Part shown: in pieces, positions 1 to 9,150 of the stretch
Layout of the letters: each line of letters begins with the position of its first letter
Position numbering within the stretch: position 1 is the first letter of the stretch
NCBI GenBank assembly: GCA_025997135.1
Contig: BNUE01000035.1
Span: forward strand, 1 to 11,090
DNA length: 11,090 nucleotides
Direction: 5' to 3'
Origin: a candidate division SR1 bacterium
Lineage (GTDB): Bacteria > Patescibacteriota > Gracilibacteria > Absconditabacterales > Absconditicoccaceae
Program-made: the position numbers and the translations under genes
Notes under the pieces: model-generated
Database searches by the model: none
The model's input: the letters and a program-made list of their open reading frames with translations, nothing else
What the model was told of the DNA's origin: nothing

Positions 1-150
1 GATTTGTTTTTCTGATTCATCTGAGGTGAAGTTTGCTGTTTGTGGTAGTCTATGTTCATCTAAGTTTTTAATGTAAAAAACTCACAGTTTAAGTATAACT
101 GGAGATGAAGGGAAAGGCTAGATTGTGGGGGGAAAATAAGGAATTTTTAG

Positions 151-405
151 TTGACAAGTTTGGATTTCAAGACGGATTTGGCGTTAAGGCAGGCGTTGAA
201 ACCGCTGACCAAAGAAGCTGCTGTATTGATTATCGCTCAGAGGGTGGGGACGATAAAGCACGCCGATCAGATTATTGTGTTGGACCAGGGAAATATTGTC
301 GGAAAGGGAACGCATGCCGAGCTGCTCAGGGATTGTGAGGTGTATCGTGAGATTGCGAGTAGTCAGCTGAGTGAGGAGGAGTTGAAGGAGGAGATGATTA
401 TTTAA
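151..405 (+). pseudogene. 3' relic of a heterodimeric ABC exporter subunit (first-subunit type)
   Basis: Only the C-terminal ~84 residues of an ABC ATPase domain remain. They begin at the D-loop (TSLD) and run through the H-loop region to the tail typical of LmrC/BmrC-like first subunits (GTHAELL, then CEVYREIASSQLSEEEL). The H-loop reads IIAQR, with Gln in place of His, a known trait of the non-catalytic half-site subunit in heterodimeric exporters. Walker A, Q-loop, signature, Walker B and all membrane segments are missing. An in-frame TAG sits directly upstream (148-150), and the preceding 150 bases contain no transporter sequence. A weak GGK...LTSLD similarity just upstream might be decayed signature sequence, which is inference only. 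The TAA stop overlaps the convergent endonuclease gene by 8 nt. Its base composition is more G+C-rich than the neighbouring restriction genes and resembles the exporter gene at the right end. Confidence 0.82.
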
Positions 406-1474
406 TAAATCTGATTTGTAAATTAAGGTTTATGTATAATTTACCGTCTTGTACATAAAGTTTCCCATAATTATGTCTTGTGCTACTAGCACTCTCAAGT
501 TTTGTGTTTTCAAAGAGATAAGCTAAAAATTCATCTCTATTGTAAAGGTGATAACAGACCACTTCTCCATCATATTTTACAACAATATACCCTCCATGAG
601 CTTTGGTAAATCCGTCCCAGACTTTACTGGGGACCATTCATAAAGCGATAGACACCAGAAAGTTCTTTATTTTGTATTCATAATCTTCTTTTGATAACCT
701 AAAGTCTTGTAATATAGAATTATTTGCAAGGAGCTCTGTCAAATCGGTAATTTTATTGAATTTTCCCATAAAAAAGTCTATAAGCATTTGCGATAAAAAT
801 ATAGGAAACATTGTATCAATCTTTCTCAAATTAGTTTCAAACTCTGGACTTATCATACCAGTAAATTTAAGATTTCCACCCTTTGTAATAATCATTTTAA
901 GCCTATCTTGTATTTTGGAGGGACCATCAATTCAGTTGATTTCATCGACAACATCTACATTCAATTCTTCTACTTCATATACAAAATTTGTAGTTTGACC
1001 AGCATTTAATAAAGTAGAAGCTCCTCCTACCATAGACTTTACAGAGAATCAAAGTAATTCTTCTCTATTTGAGACTCTATCTATAATAACTCCGTCTATA
1101 TCAGATTTTTTTGAACTATTTGCTTTAATTTGACTACAAAGGAGGTCTTGCATCAAAGATTCTGCTTCTGGTATTTCAAAAGTGGTATCCACTGCATCTT
1201 GAATTTTCTCAAATATTGTTATAAGATTCTCTTTGATGTGTCAGTCTGAAACTGTTTTTATAATATCTCCTTCTGAATCTAAAATCACAATATCTGCTCC
1301 TTGCAAGTCAAATGTTTTCACTCATCTTCCTGGTTCATCTCTGATGATTTTTTTGAATATAAAGAATTTATCTGTTATGATTTCTAAATTTTTATCTGCA
1401 GCAGGCAGTCTCTTTTCTTCTAAAATCTTGAGAAAAGCGTAAAATTCACTTCGTTCTCCTTTGTTTGCTCTCAT
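398..1474 (-). CDS. HpaII-family type II restriction endonuclease
   Basis: 358 residues when UGA is read as Gly; UGA occurs at residues 51, 78, 142, 181 and 279. The N-terminus (NKGERSEFY near residues 4-12) and the block GFSVKSMVGGASTLLNA (142-158) followed by TNFVYE match what I know of the HpaII endonuclease family, and the length is similar. The likely PD-(D/E)xK core is an Asp around 125-132 (SDIDGVIID) with Lys146 in FSVKS; this assignment is inferred. The gene lies directly downstream of, and overlaps, a C5-cytosine methyltransferase, as expected for a type II pair. HpaII cuts CCGG, so CCGG is the first specificity to test, but it cannot be read from the sequence. The ATG at 1472-1474 is chosen because the conserved N-terminus starts there. 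Stop is TAA. Under the standard code the gene splits into about six pieces. Confidence 0.85.
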
Positions 1475-2327
1475 AAGAGTTTTTATCTAAAAAATAAAGC
1501 ATTTGTTCAGCAGTAGCTTGAATTGCTGGCACAGCAACGGAATTACCCAATTGTTTCATGGCTTGTGTATCAGATACAGGAAAAACAAAATCCAGAGGGA
1601 ATCCTTGCATTTTTTTTCATTCTTCTACTCATAATCTTATCACCTTTCAATCTACCATATAAGAATCCCAATTTCTTCTGTCTTTTATGTCTGATCATCT
1701 CCCTCCGACTCTGAGTGTGTATCATACTTCTTTATCGCATTTTCCATTTCGGATATCTGACATCGTGGTCGTTAATTTTATAGGTTCTGGAAACTTAAAA
1801 TCAATCGTTTTATCCTTAAATCCTACCATAAATAGTCTGGGTCTGTGTTGAGGTAATCAAAAATCAGATGCTTTAATAATTTTGTAAAAGAATGAATATC
1901 CTAATTCTTCTTCAATAGTCCTTTTAATCACAGCAAAAGTCTTTCCATTATCATGATTTAGGAGACCTCTTACATTTTCCAAAAAAAATGCTTGAGGTTG
2001 TTTCTCTTGGATAATTTTCACAATATCAAAGAAAAGTGTTCCTCTCGTCTCTCAAAATCATTTCTTAAATCCAGCTTGTGAAAACGGCTGACAAGGGAAT
2101 CCAGCACATAAAATATCAAAATCTGGTATATTTGCAGGATTGATCAATTTAATATCTCCTACAAAATTTCCACTTTCAAATAACTCGGGAGATAAATTAT
2201 GAAAATTAGTTTCGTATGTCTTTCTCGCATCATTATCCCATTCGGAAGAAAATACGCATTCTGCTCCTATATTATGAAAAGCTAGATGAAAACCTCCGAT
2301 TCATGCGAATAGATCAATAAATTTCAT
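1392..2327 (-). CDS. DNA (cytosine-5)-methyltransferase, type II
   Basis: 311 residues with UGA as Gly. All key C5-methyltransferase motifs are visible: motif I FIDLFAGIGG (residues 3-12, Gly9 is UGA); motif [11 protein letters not shown] with catalytic Cys79; motif VI LENV (Glu117); motif VIII QHRPR (160-164); motif IX region ending MQGFP (240-244); motif [10 protein letters not shown] (259-267). The target-recognition region between VIII and IX is short, about 60-70 residues. UGA encodes ten of the 27 glycines I count (9, 90, 92, 157, 202, 211, 227, 233, 237, 294). It transfers a methyl group from S-adenosylmethionine to C5 of cytosine and should protect host sites from the endonuclease that follows. 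Because residue 294 is UGA, the frame runs on to a TAA and overlaps the endonuclease gene by 83 nt, suggesting translational coupling. The start ATG has no clear Shine-Dalgarno. Confidence 0.95.
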
Positions 2328-2341
2328 AAGGAAGTTTCTTT

Positions 2342-2503
2342 AGGAGATAAATGATATACTGCTGTAAAATTAGTGTATGAAAAGGCTGAATATTTTCAAA
2401 GGATTTTCTGCCATTTGCTATAAAATAACAATCTGATTTCCATTTGCAAGAGATTTTTGACAGATTTATGTTGGCGTGTTTGGTAGAGAGTGGGGAAGAA
2501 AAA
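2342..2503 (-). repeat. Left copy of a shared leader element (inverted relative to 8531-8632)
   Basis: This occupies most of the 240-nt gap between hsdR and the methyltransferase gene. Read toward the methyltransferase it carries, in order: TTTTTCTTCCCCAC (2503-2490), CTCTTGCAAA (2452-2443), ATATTCAG (2393-2386) and TTTATCTCCT (2351-2342), then ATG 14 nt later. The same blocks occur in the same order before the small gene at 8653. The left copy is longer partly because of an internal direct repeat, GCAAATGG, 29 bp apart (2447-2440 and 2418-2411). A weak sigma70-like pair, TTGAAA (2399-2394) and TACACT (2377-2372) with a 16-nt spacer, may be the methyltransferase promoter. The rest of 2504-2567 holds nothing I recognise. 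Confidence 0.7.
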
Positions 2504-2567
2504 GCTGAAGACAGAATGCTAGGTTTGAGGGGATTATCGATGTATCAACATTAGACAGTGCATCATA

Positions 2568-5500
2568 CTACAACCCTAAAAATCTCTCAACAAAAGCTTT
2601 CAATTTTTCTAAAACGGTTCTTTTTTTCTCAGAATGAGTATTATTTTTTCCAAATCTGGAAGTTGGTGGCAAGATTTTTGTGATTTCTGTTCCAGCTTCT
2701 GGAATAAATCCATCTTCAAAAGCTCTTTTTACAAATTCTTTCGTTTCTTCTTCATTTAGATTTTCTTCTCTGATAATTTCAGCTAATTCTGCCACTTTTT
2801 TCCCAGAAATAAATTGTTTCCAATATTCATCTACATCTTCACCAGCCTTGATTGACTGGATAAAATTATCTATCAAATCTTTTTTGTTTCTAAGTTCAAA
2901 TGAAGAGCTGACAGCTTTATCAATAGAAACAAGGATTTCTTTATCTTTGCAATTTCCGTCTTGATATTTTCTAACGAGCATTAAAATATAATCAATGTTG
3001 ATTTCCACTTGTTTTAAAAGTTCTATTTCAAAAACGATGTCATCATTGATATTTTCACTTTCTGGAGCTGTTTTCCTAAATTCTCCATATAAATCCAAAT
3101 ACACACTTTGATAATCTTGAAAATCTCTCGGTGGCAAAATTTCTTTTCCCTCAAATTCGTCAAAAGCCTGTAAAATATTTTTTACTCTCAAAATAGCTCC
3201 ATAGTCCTTAATAAACTGCTTTTTCTCCTCTTCTCAAATAATTTGGTTTTCAAGCGGATATTTTTGGATAAGTTCAGCAATTCTTTTTTCAAAATCATCA
3301 TAATAGTCTTGAAAAGGTTTTAGTAAAACCAGTCCACTAGCTTCTTTATTTCAGAAAAGTGCAATTGCATCGTTTGTTGCTTTTTCCAGATTACGGAAGC
3401 AAATGATATTTCCAAAAGTTTTCACAGAATTCAAAATACGGTTCGTCCTAGAAAATGCTTGTAAAAGTCCGTGTTGTCTTAGATTTTTATCTACCCAAAG
3501 AGTATTGAGAGTTGTCGCATCAAATCATGTCAGAAACATATTTACTACAATCACCAAATCCACTTCACGATTTTTGATTCTCATACTCAAATCTTTGTAA
3601 TAGTTTTGAAATCCTTCTCAATCTGTGGAATATTTTGTTTTAAAAAGTTTATTATAATCTGCTATTGCTTCATCTAAAAATTCTCTGGAGCTTTTATCTA
3701 ATCCTTCGACATTTTCACTATTTTCATCAATAATTCCGTCATTTCATAAATCATCTAAATCTTCATTTATTCCAAAACTATAAATCGTGGCTATTTTCAG
3801 CTTTTCTCCTGCTTTTTCTGATTGTTGTTTTTTAAATTCTGCATAATAAGCTTTGGCAGTTGCGATGGATTGAGTAGCAAAAATAGAGTTGAATCCTTTA
3901 AGTCTTGTGCTTTCCTTAATTTCTTTTATTTTTTCTTTGTGTTTTGTAGTTGCTAATTCTTCAACATTCAGTAGTTTATTAAATGCAAAACTATTCTCAT
4001 TTCTTTTCGTCTTTTGATTGAAATGCTCTAAAATGTATTTGGTAATAAGTGAAATTCTCTCTGGAGCATTCCAAACTTTTTCGGTGTCTATGGCAGAAAC
4101 TTTTTTGTCTTCAATCTGCTCTTTTTCATCAAAAGTTTTGTGGTATTCTACTCTAAAAGGCAAGACATTTTTATCATTTATAGCATCTACAATCGTGTAA
4201 GTGTGCAGTTTATCACCAAAAGCCTGCTCGGTAGTTTTCAGTTTTACATTTTTTCCACTTCCTGCATTTTGTGAAAAAATCGGAGTTCCTGTGAATCAAA
4301 ACAGGTGATAATTTTTGAAAGCCTTGGTGATAGCGGTGTGCATATCTCCAAACTGACTACGATGACATTCATCAAAAATCAGCACCAAATGTCCACTAAA
4401 AATTTCGTCTTCTTTATTTCTCGTAATAAAATTTGAAAGTTTTTGAATAGTGGTAATGATAATTTTTGCATTTGGGTCTTTCATCTGCTTTTCCAAGACT
4501 TTGGTGGAAGTATTAGAATTTGCAGCTCACTGCTGAAATTTATCGTATTCTTTCATCGTCTGATAATCCAAATCTTTCCTATCCACCACAAAAAGCACCT
4601 TTTTTACATCTTCCATTTTACTGGCAAGTTGGGCAGTTTTGAAACTCGTCAAAGTTTTTCAGCTTCCTGTCGTGTGCCAAATATAGCCACCAGCCTGTAA
4701 AGTTCAGAGAGTTTTTGCATTAGTGCTACACAAAATACGGTTCAAAATCTTTTCTGTGGCTGCGATTTGATAGGGTCTCATAGCGAGCAACATTTCTTCA
4801 CTGGTAAATACACAATAACGAGTCAAAATAGCCAAAATTGTATGCTTGCTAAAAAAAGTCTTTGCAAACCCTGTTAAATCTCTGATTGGCTGATTAGCTC
4901 CATCTGCCCACCAAGAAGTAAATTCAAAGCTGTTTAAAGTCTTCTTTCAGCTTTTTTTACTCTGATTTTGCTCTTCTTTCAAGTGTGCATTTCTAGTAGT
5001 ATTGCTGTAATATTTCGTCAAAGTTCCATTGGAAATTACGAAGAGTTGAACAAATTCAAATAATCCGCTCCCAGCCCAAAAACTTTCGTTTTGGTATCTT
5101 TTTATCTGATTAAAAGCTTCTTTCAAATCCACTCCTCTCCTTTTGAGTTCTATATGCACCAGTGGCAAACCATTTACCAAAACCGTCACATCATAACGAT
5201 TTTTGTGGATTCATTCATCAGTTTCATATTGATTCAGCACCTGCAAAGTATTTTTGTGAATATTGGTTTTATCTATGAGATAGATATTTTGCGAACTACC
5301 ATCATCTTTTCTCAGCACTTTGATAAAATCTTCTTGAATAGTTCTCGTCTTCTCTACAATTCCTTCATTTGCATTTGCTAAATATTTCGTCCAAAAAGTC
5401 TGCCATTCTATATCTGAGAATTTGAAATCATTAAGTTTTTCAAGTTGCAAACGGAGATTATCAATCAGATTTTTTTCTTCTTTGATTTTGATATATTCAT

Positions 5501-5648
5501 AACCTTGTTTTTCCAGAATTTCAATAAAAGACTTTTCCAAATCCGCTTCGCTTTGATAGTCTTTGGAAGCAGAGCCTTCAGGAATATATTTCGCTACGAC
5601 AGTGGATTTGTCTTGTTCTAGTACAAGGTTATAAGCAGATTTTTGCAT
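2568..5648 (-). CDS. hsdR: Type I restriction enzyme R subunit (EcoR124I-like)
   Basis: 1026 residues with UGA as Gly; normal length for type IC HsdR. The N-terminal nuclease domain has Asp153, Glu167 and Lys169 in [10 protein letters not shown]...HIELKRRG, spaced as in EcoR124I (D151/E165/K167). The helicase motor follows: Walker A TTGSGKT (326-332, Gly330 encoded by UGA), DECH box (426-429), motif III FTGTP (452-456), motif V region LTGFDA (Gly708 is UGA) and motif [10 protein letters not shown]. The C-terminal ~250 residues are charged and helical, as expected for the domain that docks on the methylase. Eleven UGA codons: 146, 234, 315, 330, 374, 451, 635, 677, 708, 766, 805. It translocates DNA using ATP and cleaves far from the recognition site, in complex with HsdM and HsdS. 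It starts 11 nt after hsdS with no obvious Shine-Dalgarno and ends in TAG. Confidence 0.96.
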
Positions 5649-5659
5649 ATAGGTGAGAG

Positions 5660-6904
5660 TTAAAAAGTTAAAAGCTGATTGCGATAATATTCGTATTGCT
5701 GTCTGCGAGCAGTGATTTCAGCAGGAAGACCTTCGGTCAAGTCAGTCGTAAGTTTATCAAACTTATCAAGGATTTTCACGATTCTTTCTTGTTCGGGAAG
5801 AGGTGGGATGGGGATTTGGATTTTTGCAAGATTGTCTCCTGATACTCTAATAACTTTTGTTCCTGTTGTATATTTTTTCTTTTGAGATTGAAATAGTTCA
5901 GTTTGGAAATAATAAGCCATATACTTTGCATTTTGATTATGTCTATAAAGACACATATCTCAACTGATAACTATTTCATCATCACCCAGCCAAACAACAG
6001 GCTTGCAAACATCTTCTACATTTTCACTTGTTGTAGCAATCAATAAATCTCATTTCTTTGCTTTCTTTAATTTTTTTGCAAATTCTGGTGAAACAAATGA
6101 TTTCGTTTTGTCTGCAAATGTTCCATAATAAGTGTAAATCTGACCATAATGAACACAACCAACACCACTTTCAGTAAAATTTTTTTTCTGTAAACCATTT
6201 CCACGAATAAACAAACCAATCTCCCCCAGAGAAAACCGATTAACTCCCCCTACATCGTCAAAAGTCAGCAACTGGTTCCTATAATGTTCATATTGACTTT
6301 TTCTTGCTTCCAGCTCCGCTTCCAGCTCCGCTTCCAGCTCCGCTTCCAGCGAGGTGAAGGTATCTAGGATTTTAACTATTTCGGCTTGGACGGGAAGAGG
6401 GGGAAGGGGGATTTGAATTTGTTCCCATTGTGTTTTTGTTAGCCCAAATCTCGTTAAACCTTTCGCTTGTTTATTAATCTCTTTTTGTAAAGTAGCAGAA
6501 CGAAAAAGATAATTGATAAATTGAGAAGTTATAAGATTTGGTTGATTTAATCTAATTCTCATAATATGATAACTATAAACAGTGTTCGGAATATTTTCCA
6601 TTGCAACAGCAGAAAAACCAATTTCATTTTTAACTTCTGAACTTGGTGTTATAAAAATATCTCCTTGTAAAACATTGCATTGTTTGATTTTGTTATCATT
6701 TGCTGAAACTTGCATCGTTGGTATTTCCTTTGTTAAATGAGGATTACGATAAACATCCATATAATTCAAAAGTGTAACAATCTTTTCATTTGATTTTATT
6801 TTTTTATCAACACCTGCACCTGCAACTTCCGCAATATCAGAAAGTTTATTAAATTCCACCCCTTGTGGGCAAAGTTGCTGTAATAATTGCTGTATTTTAG
6901 TCAT
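5660..6904 (-). CDS. hsdS: Type I restriction-modification specificity subunit
   Basis: 414 residues with UGA as Gly at 285 and 315. Two-half architecture: target-recognition domain 1 (~17-160), central conserved region (~163-215), target-recognition domain 2 (~222-355) and C-terminal conserved region (~360-414). The conserved regions repeat each other: IPLPPLPVQAEIVKILD...ARKSQYEHYRNQLLTF against IPIPPLPEQERIVKILD...ARRQQYEYYRNQLLTF. Both UGA codons sit at glycines expected in target-recognition domain 2 (KKGDLL and ISGDM). The central region holds a perfect LEAE tandem repeat (about residues 186-199), comparable to the TAEL repeat that sets target spacing in EcoR124I. The subunit chooses the bipartite target; each domain reads one half-site, which cannot be predicted here. 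It starts 25 nt after hsdM and ends 11 nt before hsdR, consistent with one transcript. Confidence 0.96.
6306..6350. repeat. 12-bp tandem repeat inside hsdS
   Basis: The unit gcttccagctcc occurs three times perfectly (6306-6317, 6318-6329, 6330-6341), followed by a 9-bp partial copy (6342-6350). On the coding strand it encodes the LEAE repeats of the HsdS central linker. A gain or loss of one unit keeps the frame and adds or removes four residues between the two recognition domains. Confidence 0.95.
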
Positions 6905-6929
6905 TGTTTGAATCTTTAAGCATTAAAAA

Positions 6930-8489
6930 CTAATCATTATTTTCAATTTCTCTCACAATCTCATCAATCTCCTTTCTCAAAACTTCCTCTTTTGCTACGA
7001 TTTCCTCAATTCTCGCATTTAGCTCAGCAATATTAACCACCTCTCTCGTATCTAGTTGCTCCACAAAAGTAGAAACTGAAAGACTATATTCAGCATTTTT
7101 TACCTCTTCATAAGTAGCAAGTTTTGCAAAATATTCGGTATTTTCTCTAGTCGTAAAAGAGTCCAAAATTTTTGCAATATTTTCATCTGCAAGTTTTTCT
7201 TTGTTTCCACTATGCACACTTTCAGCCGAAGCATCTATAAACAAAATCTTGTCATCAATTTTATTTTTTTTCAACACAATGATACAAGTGGCTATACTCG
7301 TCCCAAAAAAGAGATTTGCAGGCAACTGAATTACACAATCTACAAAGTTATTATCCACCAAATATTTTCTAATTTTTTGCTCTGCTCCTCATCTATACAG
7401 CACTCACGGAAATTCTACAATCGCAGCAGTTCCATTGGTTGCAAGCCAGCTTAACATATGCATAGTAAAAGCAAGGTCTGCTTTGGATTTTGGAGCCAAA
7501 ACTCCCGCAGGAGAGAAACGAGGGTCATTGATGAGAAGCGGATTTGCATCGCCTTCCCAGTTGATAGAATATGGAGGATTTGAAACGATAGCTTCAAAAG
7601 GTTCTTCGTCCCAATGTCATGGATTTTTCAAGGTATCTCAATGAACTAAATTAAATTTTTCGTAATTGATGTCGTGAAGAAACATATTGATTCTCGCAAG
7701 ATTGAAGGTTGTGATATTGATTTCCTGACCGAAAAACCCTTGACGAACATTATTTTTTCCCAAAATCTTTGCAAATTTCAACAGTAAAGAACCTGAACCA
7801 CAAGCAGGGTCATAGACTTTATTCACGGAAGTTTTTCCAACTGTTGCAATTTTTGCCAAAAGTTCACTCACTTCTTGCGGAGTATAAAATTCTCCTCCTG
7901 ATTTTCCTGCATTTGCAGCATACATTGTCATTAGAAACTCGTAGGCATCACCGAAAGCATCAATGGTATTTTCCTGAAAATTTCCGAGATTAAGCGAAGC
8001 CACAGCATTCAAGAGTTTTACCAGTTTTTCATTTCTGCTTTCCACTGTTGAACCGAGTTTATTGCTATTTACATCTAAATCATCAAACAGCCCTTTGATA
8101 TCGTTTTCCGAAGCTGTCCCTATTGCTGACCCTTCAATACTTTTGAAGATATTTTCCAAAGTCATATTGAGATTTTGGTCATTTGAAGCTTTTTTCACCA
8201 CATTTTCAAAAAGCTGACTAGGTAAGATGTAAAATCATTTTTCTTTCACTGTTTCCTCTTTGGCTTGTAAAGCTTCTGTATCAGAGATTTTAGCAAAATC
8301 AAACAGAGCTTCACCAGCTTTCTTTTCTAAATCGTTTAAGTAATTGGTTAGATTTTCACTTATAAAACGATAAAAAAGTATTCACAAAACATATTGTTTG
8401 AAGTCCCACCCATCTACTGAACCACGAAGGTCATTGGCAATTTTCCAGATAGTTTTGTGGAGTTCTGCTCTTTGTTGAGTTGAGTTCAT
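6930..8489 (-). CDS. hsdM: Type I restriction-modification adenine methyltransferase subunit
   Basis: 519 residues with UGA as Gly at 36, 85, 284, 291, 362 and 367. The N-terminal helical domain (~1-180) has the family pattern DFKQYVLGILFYRF, with its Gly from UGA. Next come GGEFYTP (~198-204), the S-adenosylmethionine-binding DPACGSG (227-233) and catalytic NPPY (304-307), the motif of N6-adenine methyltransferases. The C-terminus is a charged, probably coiled segment (~480-519) that packs on HsdS. Length equals that usual for type IC HsdM. It methylates adenine at the site chosen by HsdS and is required for both modification and restriction. It is the first gene of hsdM-hsdS-hsdR and is divergent from the small gene at 8653, with 163 nt between them. 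The ATG at 8487-8489 fits the conserved start of the domain; no clear Shine-Dalgarno precedes it. Stop is TAG. Confidence 0.97.
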
Positions 8490-8530
8490 AGGTATATGTA
8501 CAGAGGAATAAAAGTCTGATTTTTAGTCTA

Positions 8531-8632
8531 TTTTTCTTCCCCACGATTGCAAATATAAAAGGTTTTTTTAGATGGCTCTACTCTTGCAAAGTCGATTCGA
8601 AAGGATATATTCAGGTCAGATTTTTATCTCCT
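8531..8632 (+). repeat. Right copy of the shared leader element
   Basis: This lies in the 163-nt divergent gap between hsdM and the small gene. Rightward it contains TTTTTCTTCCCCAC (8531-8544), CTCTTGCAAA (8581-8590), ATATTCAG (8607-8614) and TTTATCTCCT (8623-8632), with ATG 20 nt later. The spacing between the first two blocks is 36 nt here and 37 nt in the left copy; sequence between blocks is not conserved. The hsdM promoter must also lie in this gap, but I see no convincing -35/-10 pair for it. Confidence 0.7.
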
Positions 8633-8652
8633 TAGCTTCCTCCTGCCAAACT

Positions 8653-9057
8653 ATGAAAAAATACCTCGTCAGAATAACAAAAAATGAACATTGAAAAAAA
8701 CAACACTTCTACCTCAATCAAGATGAAATGCGAGAAGTCTGGTGGAATGTTGACCAACTTTGGCAAGAGGAAGAAGGATTTTCCGATGAAGAAAGGGAAG
8801 CCTTAAGAGAAGCAGGACTTTCTAATATGGCTATATTTCAAGCAGAAACCGAACTCCAACAAAAGCAAAGATATTGGCGAGAAATTCAGGAAAGAACGGG
8901 AAATTGATGAGAAATCGTGTATCATCACCTAGATGAAGCAGTAGCTGAAATAGACAAAATACAAAAGAAAAATCGCTTTTGGGAAAATGTCATCGGATTT
9001 CTGATTTGAATGTGGCTATGGGACATCTTCTTTTGAAGGCATAAGTGAGAGAAGTAA
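8653..9057 (+). CDS. Unrecognised 134-residue protein with C-terminal membrane segment
   Basis: This frame is open only if UGA is Gly: it contains TGA at residues 14, 85, 86, 119, 128 and 132 and ends at TAA. I do not recognise the family. The protein starts MKKYLVRITKN and is rich in Glu, Gln, Lys and Trp. It is probably helical at about 24-82 and 92-108. It ends in a hydrophobic stretch (about 109-127, FWENVIGFLIGMWLWDIFF) followed by a basic tail RHKGEK, which suggests a C-terminal membrane anchor with the body in the cytoplasm. No catalytic motif is visible. An upstream in-frame ATG at 8572 would add 27 residues; I prefer 8653 because its start looks like a natural N-terminus and the shared leader element sits just before it. 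Six of its ten glycines are UGA, the highest share in the window. It is divergent from hsdM and 93 nt upstream of the exporter gene. Confidence 0.7.
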
Positions 9058-9084
9058 TCTGCTACTCAACCAAAAAATCATAGA

Positions 9085-9103
9085 TTTAATGTAAATTTAA
9101 TGT
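9085..9103 (+). promoter_or_regulatory. Direct repeat upstream of the ABC exporter gene
   Basis: Two copies of TTTAATGT (9085-9092 and 9096-9103) are 11 bp apart, about one helical turn, in the 93-nt gap before the exporter start. A possible -10, TATATT, is at 9129-9134, without a good -35. The 11-mer TTTAATGTAAA also occurs at 67-77, ahead of the ABC relic. An operator or promoter role is only a suggestion, since the DNA here is very AT-rich. Confidence 0.3.
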
Positions 9104-9150
9104 TAATACCTATATACACTCCAGACTTTATATTGCAATTTTTTTAGAAA

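Noticed and set aside
1..59. Possible minus-strand gene start (MNIDYHKQQ...) open to the left edge
   Set aside because: Only 19 codons are visible, with no recognisable product or ribosome-binding site; it cannot be distinguished from chance in AT-rich DNA.
105..338. Plus-strand frame starting ATG at 105 after GGAG
   Set aside because: It runs out of frame through the ABC relic, its product resembles nothing, and the purine run touches the ATG with no spacing.
2351..2428. 25-codon plus-strand ORF with AGGAG four bases before its ATG
   Set aside because: The AGGAGATAAA is the reverse complement of a block of the shared leader element, which explains it better; the peptide is very short and has no other support.
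2377..2990. Long plus-strand frame under code 25 through the hsdR 3' end
   Set aside because: Most of it is antisense to conserved hsdR coding sequence and its translation has the Ser/Phe-rich look of a shadow frame.
398..8489. Many frameshifted or decayed restriction pseudogenes
   Set aside because: All the breaks are in-frame TGA codons at expected glycines; no frameshifts or TAA/TAG interruptions are needed to restore full-length proteins.
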